40,428 bases of DNA, from assembly GCA_050946535.1 (NCBI GenBank), contig JBMNUZ010000015.1, forward strand, positions 1 to 40,428, read 5' to 3'. Of the stretch, positions 34,392 through 40,428 are shown in pieces. The notes beneath the pieces are model-generated. The model had not been told where the DNA came from. It worked only from the letters and a program-made list of their open reading frames with translations, and made no database searches. The translations under genes were made by a program, and so were the position numbers. The stretch comes from RUG708 sp050946535. Lineage in GTDB: Bacteria; Bacillota; Clostridia; Peptostreptococcales; Anaerovoracaceae. Position 1 is the first letter of the stretch; every line of letters starts with the position of its first letter.

Positions 34392-35108
34392 ATGCTTCGC
34401 ACAGATGAAATCGGATTCGGCGGTCTGAAACTCACCCAGGACACAGACTACTTCTGTTACGGCACGGACGCCGTGCTGCTAGCGGATTTCGCGTCGTCAG
34501 GGAAATTCAGGACGGCTGCAGATCTCGGCACGAACAACGGGATCATTCCGCTGCTGCTTTCCGCGATGACAGACGCGGAGAAAATCACAGGCGTCGAGCT
34601 GCAGCCGGAAGCAGCCGGGCTTGCGGAAGAAAACGCATCTGCTAACGGCCTTTCGGACAGAATTGAAATTATAAACGCAGACGTTCTCGACATACCGGGA
34701 ATGCTTCCGAAAGCATCTTTCGATGCGGTAACCGTCAACCCGCCTTACTTCCAGGCGGGCGGAGGCCTGCTCAGCGCAGAGCTTCTCAAGAGAGCGGCGA
34801 GGCACGAGGTCACAGCTTCGCTTTCGGATTTCATAAAATGCGCGGCCTATCTCCTGCATGAAAGAGGTACTCTCTACATGATCCACAGGCCGTCCAGGCT
34901 CGCCGACATTTTCAGCGTGTGCATCGGAGAAAAGCTGGAGCCGAAACGCATGAGAATGGTCGTTCCTCACAGAGGCGATCCGCCGAACCTGGTGCTTCTC
35001 GAATGCCGCAAAAACGGAGGCAGAGAACTCAGGATCATGCCGGAGCTCGCCGTCTACGACAGCGGCGGAGGCTACACCAGCGAGGTCAGAGAGATTTACA
35101 GAAAATAA
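34392..35108 (+). CDS. tRNA1(Val) (adenine-N6)-methyltransferase family protein (TrmN6/YabB-like)
   Basis: 238-residue class I SAM-dependent methyltransferase. The SAM-binding region is AADLGTNNGIIPLLL near residue 38 and the catalytic NPPY motif is VNPPYF near 116-121, as in N6-adenine methyltransferases. The N-terminal LTQDTDYFCYGTDAVLLADF matches TrmN6/YabB proteins. In many Firmicutes this gene follows ricT and yabA; yabA is missing here. Target assignment is by family only. Confidence 0.88.
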   Translation: MLRTDEIGFGGLKLTQDTDYFCYGTDAVLLADFASSGKFRTAADLGTNNGIIPLLLSAMTDAEKITGVELQPEAAGLAEENASANGLSDRIEIINADVLDIPGMLPKASFDAVTVNPPYFQAGGGLLSAELLKRAARHEVTASLSDFIKCAAYLLHERGTLYMIHRPSRLADIFSVCIGEKLEPKRMRMVVPHRGDPPNLVLLECRKNGGRELRIMPELAVYDSGGGYTSEVREIYRK

Positions 35109-35144
35109 TAAGAGATTTACAAATACAGATTTTTGGAGGATTAA

Positions 35145-36809
35145 ATGGATTACGACAAGCTTGCTGATTTTCTTTTTCCGGACGTGACAAACGATCCTGA
35201 CAAATATGAAAGCATTTACCCTGAAAGGAATCTGCCCGAGGGTGCCTGCGTCACAAGACTCGGACCGAGCCCGACAGGTTTCATACATCTCGGCAATCTT
35301 TTCAGTGCGTTCGCGGACGAACGCATAGCTCACCAGAGCGGCGGCATATTCTTCCTCAGGATCGAGGATACAGACGACAAGCGCTTTGTCGAGGGTGCTG
35401 CCGAAACAGTCATTCGTTCTCTCGACTACTTTGGAATTCGTTTCGACGAGGGAGCAGGCGCGGACGGCGACACGGGCAACTACGGACCTTATCACCAGAG
35501 CGAGAGAGGTCCGATCTACCAGGCTTATGTAAAGAGACTCGTCCGCAGAGGGCAGGCCTATCCGTGCTTCATGACAGAGGAAGAACTCAGTGAAATCCGC
35601 AAAACCCAGGAAGAGAATCACGAAAATCCGGGAATATACGGGAAATGGGCGAGATGCCGCGATCTTTCATTCGAGGAGATCGAACAGAGAGTAAATGCGG
35701 GCGAGCCGTACGTAATCCGTCTCAGATCGGACGGCTCGAACGACGATCCGGAGACCATAACTGTAAACGACGCGATCAGGGGCGAGATAAAGATGCCTGA
35801 GAACAGCATGGATGTAGTTATTCTCAAGGCAACGGGCATTCCTACATACCATTTCGCTCACGTAGTAGACGATCATCTCATGCGCACCACGCATGTGGTC
35901 AGAGGCGAAGAATGGCTTTCTTCGCTCCCTATACACATAGAGCTCTTTGACAAGATGGGCTGGAAACCTCCGGTATACTGCCACACCGCCCACCTGATGA
36001 AGATAGGCGAAAACGGAACGAAGAGAAAGCTTTCCAAGAGAAAGGATCCTGAGCTTTCGCTCGATTACTACAGAAAAGACGGATATCATCCTGCGGCAGT
36101 CAGAGAGTATCTGCTCATGCTCCTCAATTCGAACTTCGAAGAGTGGCGCATTGCGAATCCTGACGCACCGGCGTCGGATTTCGAGTTCAGCGTGTCGAAA
36201 ATGAGCAACTCGGGCGCACTTTTCGATCTTGACAAACTGAACAATGTCTGCAAAGATGTGCTGGTAAAAATCCCTGCCAGGGAGCTTGCGGAGTTCATGA
36301 CAGCCTGGGCAGAGGAGTTCAGGCCTGAGGCTTTCCACCTCTTCAAAGGCAGAGAGGATTACATAGCAAAGATACTCGACCTCGGCAGAACAGGGAAAAA
36401 ACCACGCAAGGATCTCGTGTGCGCGTCTCAGATATTCGAATTCATCAGCTACTTCTTCGACGAGTATTTCAAGATAGAAGAAGACCTGCCTGAAAGAGTA
36501 TCGAAGGAAGATGCAGCGGCGATTCTCGGGTCGTATCTCGAAACATACGACCACAGCGACGATCAGAGTACGTGGTTCGAGAAGATCAGAGACATTGCTG
36601 AAAAATACGGATACGCCAAAAAGCCGAAGGATTTCAAAAAAAATCCCGATGCCTACAAAGGCCACGTCGGCGACGTAAGTACGGTCATAAGACTTGCAAT
36701 CGTAGGAAGGAGCCAGTCGCCTGACGTCTGGGAGATTCAGCAGATCCTCGGAAAAGAACGTACGGAAAAAAGAATTAAAGAGTTTGAAACTGCTCTCGAG
36801 AGGGCATAA
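35145..36809 (+). CDS. gltX: Glutamyl-tRNA synthetase
   Basis: 554-residue class I aminoacyl-tRNA synthetase. The HIGH-type signature appears as GPSPTGFIHLGN near residues 40-51, and the KMSKS-type loop as KRKLSKRKDPELS near 292-304. LRIEDTDDKRFVEGA is the usual GluRS/GlnRS segment. At 554 residues it is longer than the typical 470-490-residue bacterial enzyme and belongs with the longer clostridial type. TTGGAGGATTAA precedes the ATG. It is 36 bp after the methyltransferase gene, and a tRNA-Glu gene lies at 27746. Confidence 0.93.
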   Translation: MDYDKLADFLFPDVTNDPDKYESIYPERNLPEGACVTRLGPSPTGFIHLGNLFSAFADERIAHQSGGIFFLRIEDTDDKRFVEGAAETVIRSLDYFGIRFDEGAGADGDTGNYGPYHQSERGPIYQAYVKRLVRRGQAYPCFMTEEELSEIRKTQEENHENPGIYGKWARCRDLSFEEIEQRVNAGEPYVIRLRSDGSNDDPETITVNDAIRGEIKMPENSMDVVILKATGIPTYHFAHVVDDHLMRTTHVVRGEEWLSSLPIHIELFDKMGWKPPVYCHTAHLMKIGENGTKRKLSKRKDPELSLDYYRKDGYHPAAVREYLLMLLNSNFEEWRIANPDAPASDFEFSVSKMSNSGALFDLDKLNNVCKDVLVKIPARELAEFMTAWAEEFRPEAFHLFKGREDYIAKILDLGRTGKKPRKDLVCASQIFEFISYFFDEYFKIEEDLPERVSKEDAAAILGSYLETYDHSDDQSTWFEKIRDIAEKYGYAKKPKDFKKNPDAYKGHVGDVSTVIRLAIVGRSQSPDVWEIQQILGKERTEKRIKEFETALERA

Positions 36810-36870
36810 TAATCTTGACGTTATGACAACAGTGCGTTTTGCGCAGTATAGAAAATAAGGAGAATTATCA

Positions 36871-37110
36871 ATGGAACAGGATAAGGAAATACTCGAAAAC
36901 ATTCAGACAAGCATCGGTGAAATCAAACCATTCCTTCAGAGAGACGGCGGAGACATCGAATTCGTAGAGCTTACTCCGGAAAACGTTTTAAAGGTTAAGC
37001 TTCAGGGAGCTTGCAGCGGATGCCCTGGTGCGGCAATCACGCTTCAGGCTATCGTAGAGAGAATCATCAAAGAGGCGGTTCCTGAGGTTGCAGGAGTAGA
37101 AGCAGTCTAA
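36871..37110 (+). CDS. NifU C-terminal-domain (Nfu-like) iron-sulfur carrier
   Basis: 79-residue protein consisting only of the Nfu domain, which carries and transfers iron-sulfur clusters. RDGGDIEFV and the cluster ligand motif C48-SG-C51-PGAAITLQ are intact. AAGGAG is well placed before the ATG. It supplies a plausible Fe-S maturation function for cluster-rich enzymes such as Rnf, but the linkage is only by type. Confidence 0.93.
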   Translation: MEQDKEILENIQTSIGEIKPFLQRDGGDIEFVELTPENVLKVKLQGACSGCPGAAITLQAIVERIIKEAVPEVAGVEAV

Positions 37111-37124
37111 AACCTGAAAATAAA

Positions 37125-37153
37125 TTGTATATGTGAAAACGCTGATATATAAT
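37125..37153 (+). promoter_or_regulatory. Promoter of the capA-like gene, overlapping a terminator
   Basis: TTGTAT (37125-37130) and a perfect TATAAT (37148-37153) are separated by 17 bp. The -10 element falls in the left arm and loop of the terminator hairpin at 37136-37176. Confidence 0.55.
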
Positions 37154-37176
37154 AATATATCAGCGTTTTTATTTTT
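37136..37176 (+). terminator. Rho-independent terminator after the Nfu gene
   Basis: Perfect 15-bp stem AAAACGCTGATATAT (37136-37150) with ATATATCAGCGTTTT (37155-37169), a 4-base loop and a T-rich tail. Confidence 0.92.
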
Positions 37177-37190
37177 TCAGGGGAGTATTT

Positions 37191-38456
37191 ATGAAAAAAA
37201 GATATTTTCAGGTCTTTACTGCTGTTCTGGCGGTAATTTTTCTGTTGACCGCATGCGGAAGCGGATCGGCCGTGAGCAGTTCCTCGGAGACAGAAAAAAA
37301 CGGCTCTGATTCAGACAACGAGGCGGTAAAAGTAAATATTCTCTGTGTCGGCGATATCATACCCCATTCGTCGGTAATAGAATCTGCGCTTCAGGACGAC
37401 GGCTCGTACGATTTCAGCGGAAATTATGAATACGTAGAGAAATATATTGAGCAGGCAGATCTCGCAATGTGCAACATGGAGACGACTTTCGGGGGCGGTA
37501 CGCCTTCCGGATACCCGATGTTCAATGCGCCTGACGAGCTGGCGGAAGACGTTCACGACGTGGGCTTCGATGTGGCATTCACGAGCAACAATCACATGAT
37601 GGACAGCGGGAGCGACGGAGTGACGAGGACAGTCAAAGTCCTCAGGGATGCCGGATTGGATGTCGCCGGGAGCAGACTGAGCGAAGATGAAAAAAGCTAC
37701 CTGGTAATAGAAGTAAATGGTGCTAAAATAGGCATAGTAGCCTATACTTATGAGACAACCGCTTCGGCCGGTGCGAAGACTACGATAAACGGAAACAGCG
37801 TCTCAGAGGAAACCGCTGAACTGATAAATTCCTTCAACTATCACGAACTCGACAGCGAAGATTACGGCGAGATCGGTGAGGACATCGAAGGATGCCGGGA
37901 AGACGGCGCAGATGTTGTAATCTGCTACATGCACTGGGGCACGGAATATCAGCAGGACGCAGGCGAAACTCAGGAGGAGATGGCGCAGAAGCTCGCGGAT
38001 ATGGGAGCAGACGTCATATTCGCATCGCATCCGCACGTTCCGCAGGAAATAGAAGTAGTCACGTCCTCTTCCGGAGAAGAGGTTCCGGTCTTTTATTCCA
38101 TGGGAAACTTCATTTCCAATCAGAGACAGGAAACCGTAAGCAACAGGTATACCGAAGAGGGAATGATGGCGGAGGTGAAGCTCACGATCATGCCTGGCCA
38201 GGATGAGATACTGGCGGAGAGCGTCAATATCATTCCTACGTGGGTGGATAAATACACCGAAAGCGGAAGCACAATTTTCAGGATAATTCCGCTCGACAGC
38301 CATCTCGGTTCAAACGGGGCACTGGCTATGTCCGGACATATCGAAAGGGCACAGCAGGCTGAAGAAGATATGGAATCAAAATTCGGTGAATATATAGACG
38401 GCAAAACAATTTTTACTTCGGGAGGAGAATCTGATGACAGCAGCAAAGCAGCCTGA
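37191..38456 (+). CDS. CapA-family (poly-gamma-glutamate synthesis type) lipoprotein
   Basis: 421-residue lipoprotein. Signal peptide MKKRYFQVFTAVLAVIFLLTAC with lipobox LTAC, then a serine/glycine/aspartate-rich spacer. The mature part is a CapA-type metallophosphoesterase-like domain: CVGDIIPH near residue 52, MCNMETTFGGG, FTSNNHMMDSG, CYMHWGTEYQ, FASHPHVPQ and FYSMGNFISNQ. In Bacillus CapA is needed for poly-gamma-glutamate export, but no capB, capC or capE is present here, so the family role may differ. The gene overlaps pepV by 23 bp. Confidence 0.9.
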   Translation: MKKRYFQVFTAVLAVIFLLTACGSGSAVSSSSETEKNGSDSDNEAVKVNILCVGDIIPHSSVIESALQDDGSYDFSGNYEYVEKYIEQADLAMCNMETTFGGGTPSGYPMFNAPDELAEDVHDVGFDVAFTSNNHMMDSGSDGVTRTVKVLRDAGLDVAGSRLSEDEKSYLVIEVNGAKIGIVAYTYETTASAGAKTTINGNSVSEETAELINSFNYHELDSEDYGEIGEDIEGCREDGADVVICYMHWGTEYQQDAGETQEEMAQKLADMGADVIFASHPHVPQEIEVVTSSSGEEVPVFYSMGNFISNQRQETVSNRYTEEGMMAEVKLTIMPGQDEILAESVNIIPTWVDKYTESGSTIFRIIPLDSHLGSNGALAMSGHIERAQQAEEDMESKFGEYIDGKTIFTSGGESDDSSKAA

Positions 38457-39879
38457 TTACATACAGAAAATCGAGGAATATTCAGATGATATGCTGGAAG
38501 ACCTCAAGACGTTAGTGAAATGTGAAAGCCAGACGGGAGAGCCTGAAGACGGAGCACCGTTCGGACGCGGCCCGGCAGAGGCTCTGGACGCAATGCTTGC
38601 GATCGGCAGACGCGAAGGCATGAAGGCTGAATCCGTCGATGGATACGCCGGATACATCGAATACGGCGATCAGGACAAGGACTCGTTCGGAATACTCACA
38701 CATCTGGATGTGGTTCCGGGAGGAAACGGATGGACGCACGGAGGCCCGTTCGACCCTGTCTTCGAAGACGGAAGGCTTTACGGCAGAGGAACCAGCGACG
38801 ACAAGGGACCTTCGATCGCTGCCTTTTACGCTCTCAAGGCGCTTAAAGACTGCGGATACGAATTCGATAAGCGCGTCCGCATGATATTCGGGCTCAACGA
38901 AGAGGTTGGCGAGGAAAGCCTCGATTACTACAAGGCCCATGAAGAAATCCCGTCGTTTTCGATAGTTCCGGATTCAGATTTCCCGGTCGTAAGCGCTGAG
39001 AAGGGAATCATGGTCTTCGATCTCGTAAAGTACTTCGGAATCCACAGGAACAACGGTCCGGCCATCGTAAGCATCAAGGGCGGATCGGCTGCGAATATGG
39101 TTCCTGACAAGGCAGAGGCCGTTGTAAAAGGAGTAGGAAACGTCTCCAGATTCATCGGCCGTGTAAAAGAATTCTCGGATGTGACACACTACGATATTTC
39201 TGCGTCTGAGGAGGAAGACGGAAATGTCCGCATAACAGCAAAGGGAAAAGCGGCACACGGCTCGACTCCGTGGAAAGGCGTCAATGCCATTTCGGTCCTC
39301 ATGCAGTTCCTCTACACGATCGATGTAGACAGCGAGGAACTCCGCGAAACACTTGATTTCTACGAATTCCACATAGGCCACGATATGTACGGCGAACGCC
39401 TGGGCATCAACCTCAAGGACGACAAATCGGGACTGCTCGTTCTCAACGTCGGTGTCATAGACATGGACGAATCGAAGATCAGGATCACGTTCAACGCCAG
39501 AATCCCTGTCACGATGAGCGACAACGACGTGAAATCGGGCATTGCAGCGCTTCTGATCGAGAGCAACATCGACCTCGAGGAAACCATGTACCAGCCGCCT
39601 CTTTACTACGAGCCGGACGATCCGAGAATCACAAAGCTCGCAGATATATACAGCAGATTCACGGGCGATACGGAAAGCAAGCCGCTCGTAATCGGAGGAG
39701 GAACATACGCCAGGCAGATCGACAACGCGGTCGCGTTCGGAGCCATGTATCCTGGAGACGAGGACAGAATGCACTGCGCGGACGAGTACGTCACCGTGGA
39801 CAGGCTCGTGCAGACAGCCAAAATATACGCAGAGACCATCTACGAGTTCGCGGTGAAGCACGATGAGAGTAATAACTGA
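38434..39879 (+). CDS. pepV: M20-family dipeptidase PepV
   Basis: 481-residue metallodipeptidase. Metal-site segments are ILTHLDVVPGG (His 89, Asp 91), the bridging aspartate in LYGRGTSDDKGP, and NEEVGEE near residue 154, with the late histidine in KGKAAHGSTPW. Length and order match PepV, which cleaves dipeptides with hydrophobic or beta-alanyl N-termini. The start lies inside the end of the CapA-like gene with GGGAGGAG correctly spaced. It overlaps tsaE by 17 bp. Confidence 0.93.
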   Translation: MTAAKQPDYIQKIEEYSDDMLEDLKTLVKCESQTGEPEDGAPFGRGPAEALDAMLAIGRREGMKAESVDGYAGYIEYGDQDKDSFGILTHLDVVPGGNGWTHGGPFDPVFEDGRLYGRGTSDDKGPSIAAFYALKALKDCGYEFDKRVRMIFGLNEEVGEESLDYYKAHEEIPSFSIVPDSDFPVVSAEKGIMVFDLVKYFGIHRNNGPAIVSIKGGSAANMVPDKAEAVVKGVGNVSRFIGRVKEFSDVTHYDISASEEEDGNVRITAKGKAAHGSTPWKGVNAISVLMQFLYTIDVDSEELRETLDFYEFHIGHDMYGERLGINLKDDKSGLLVLNVGVIDMDESKIRITFNARIPVTMSDNDVKSGIAALLIESNIDLEETMYQPPLYYEPDDPRITKLADIYSRFTGDTESKPLVIGGGTYARQIDNAVAFGAMYPGDEDRMHCADEYVTVDRLVQTAKIYAETIYEFAVKHDESNN

Positions 39880-40285
39880 GAACACGGAAGAAACCCATGA
39901 TCTCGGCATTTCGTTTGCCCAAAGACTTTCTCCGGGAGACATTGTCTGTCTCGTGGGAGACCTCGGTACGGGCAAGACGACTTTTTCGAAGGCTGTTGCG
40001 GCAGGACTCGGTATCGGAGAGGAGATCACGAGCCCTACGTTCAACATCGTGAATATTTACAGATCCGGAAGAATTCCGCTCTATCATTTCGATGTTTACC
40101 GTCTGTCGGGTCCGGAGGAATTTATGGCAGCCGGCTGCGATGAATATTTTGACGCAGGCGGCGTCTGCCTGATAGAATGGGCTGATATAATCGAAGAGAT
40201 CATTCCTGACGGCAGCATACTGGTCGAGATAGAAAAAGGTGCGTCCGAAACGGAGCGCATATACGATATTTCATATATTCAGTAA
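39863..40285 (+). CDS. tsaE: TsaE, tRNA threonylcarbamoyladenosine synthesis ATPase
   Basis: 140-residue P-loop ATPase of the TsaBDE complex that makes t6A37 in ANN-decoding tRNAs. Walker A GDLGTGKTTF is at residues 32-41, and the family segment SPTFNIVNIY near 56, FDVYRL and CLIEWAD follow. Length is close to the usual 150 residues. The genes tsaB, rimI and tsaD often follow tsaE; here an insertion sequence begins about 24 bp after the stop. Confidence 0.94.
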   Translation: MRVITENTEETHDLGISFAQRLSPGDIVCLVGDLGTGKTTFSKAVAAGLGIGEEITSPTFNIVNIYRSGRIPLYHFDVYRLSGPEEFMAAGCDEYFDAGGVCLIEWADIIEEIIPDGSILVEIEKGASETERIYDISYIQ

Positions 40286-40310
40286 TTTGACCGTCTGCGC
40301 AGGTGATATG

Positions 40311-40344
40311 TACCCTCTTTACTGGACATCCGGTAAGGAGGGTA
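40311..40344 (+). promoter_or_regulatory. Hairpin that buries the transposase ribosome binding site
   Basis: TACCCTCTTTAC (40311-40322) pairs with GTAAGGAGGGTA (40333-40344) over 12 bp, one pair being G-U. The right arm contains AAGGAGG, the only ribosome binding site of the transposase. Confidence 0.6.
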
Positions 40345-40349
40345 TTTTC

Positions 40350-40428
40350 ATGCGCTACTCATACGAGTTCAAAAGAAAATGTATCGAAATGTATCGCGAC
40401 GGGGTCTATCCGGAAACTCCGGAGGGGA
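40350..40428 (+). CDS. Transposase N-terminus (partial, runs off the window)
   Basis: The first 26 residues, MRYSYEFKRKCIEMYRDGVY and on, match the helix-turn-helix start of transposases of the IS3-like type. AAGGAGG lies six bases before the ATG. The rest is outside the window. Family assignment is tentative. Confidence 0.7.
   Translation, partial: MRYSYEFKRKCIEMYRDGVYPETPEG

Larger units (their letters stand above)
40309..40428 (+). mobile_element. Left end of an insertion sequence (partial)
   Basis: From about 40309 the sequence TGTACCCTCTTTACTGGAC looks like a terminal repeat, followed by a transposase start with a strong AAGGAGG site. The element continues past the window edge, so its family and far end cannot be checked. 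The exact boundary is inferred. Confidence 0.6.

Noticed and set aside
36815..36852. Separate promoter for the Nfu gene
   Set aside because: TTGACG and TATAGA are 26 bp apart, and the alternative -35 would place the start of transcription on the ribosome binding site.

Overview
The window looks like a chromosomal segment of an obligately anaerobic, low-to-medium GC Firmicute of class Clostridia. The pointers are a complete Rnf complex in the clostridial order C-D-G-E-A-B, a tmk-holB-ricT-trmN6 cluster, oligoendopeptidase F, PepV and NfuA-like proteins, and AGGAGG-type ribosome binding sites before nearly every gene. I cannot name the species.

Layout. 1-703: three tandem, structured, non-coding repeat units, then the remnant of a tRNA-Glu lying in the 3' flank of the first gene. 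704-2506 (-): 5'-nucleotidase-type metallophosphoesterase with a C-terminal membrane anchor. 2999-7771 (+): a three-gene operon encoding a leucine-rich-repeat protein, a DUF2201/VWA protein with a very long acidic linker, and a MoxR-type AAA+ ATPase. 8120-14634 (+): a four-gene type IV pilus-like operon made of a PilM-PilN fusion, a PilO-like protein and two large single-pass membrane proteins; three of the four have serine-rich linkers or tails, and no motor, prepilin or prepilin peptidase gene is present. 14887-19952 (-): rnfCDGEAB. 20516-22261 (+): AMP-forming acyl-CoA synthetase. 22442-25036 (+): amino-acid ABC transporter (lipoprotein, permease, ATPase). 25213-27353 (+): an acidic unknown protein and a DUF975 membrane protein. 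27746-27821 (-): tRNA-Glu(CTC). 28017-31625 (+): pepF, nadK and an RluA-type pseudouridine synthase, overlapping. 31722-36809 (+): a 40-residue membrane peptide, tmk, holB, ricT, trmN6-like and gltX. 36871-40285 (+): NfuA-like protein, CapA-like lipoprotein, pepV, tsaE. 40309-40428: left end of an insertion sequence cut by the window edge.

How the genes fit together. Rnf couples ferredoxin oxidation to NAD reduction and ion export. The MoxR/VWA pair probably forms a chaperone-like ATPase module with the LRR protein as a partner. The PilMNO-like proteins would form an inner-membrane alignment platform for an envelope structure whose outer parts may be the two beta-rich proteins of the same operon. 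That orphan, serine-linker-rich operon is the best candidate for an undescribed system here. The structured tandem repeats at the left edge are the best candidate for undescribed non-coding DNA or RNA. The right half is mostly conserved housekeeping genes. All family assignments come from reading motifs and architecture; no database search was run.
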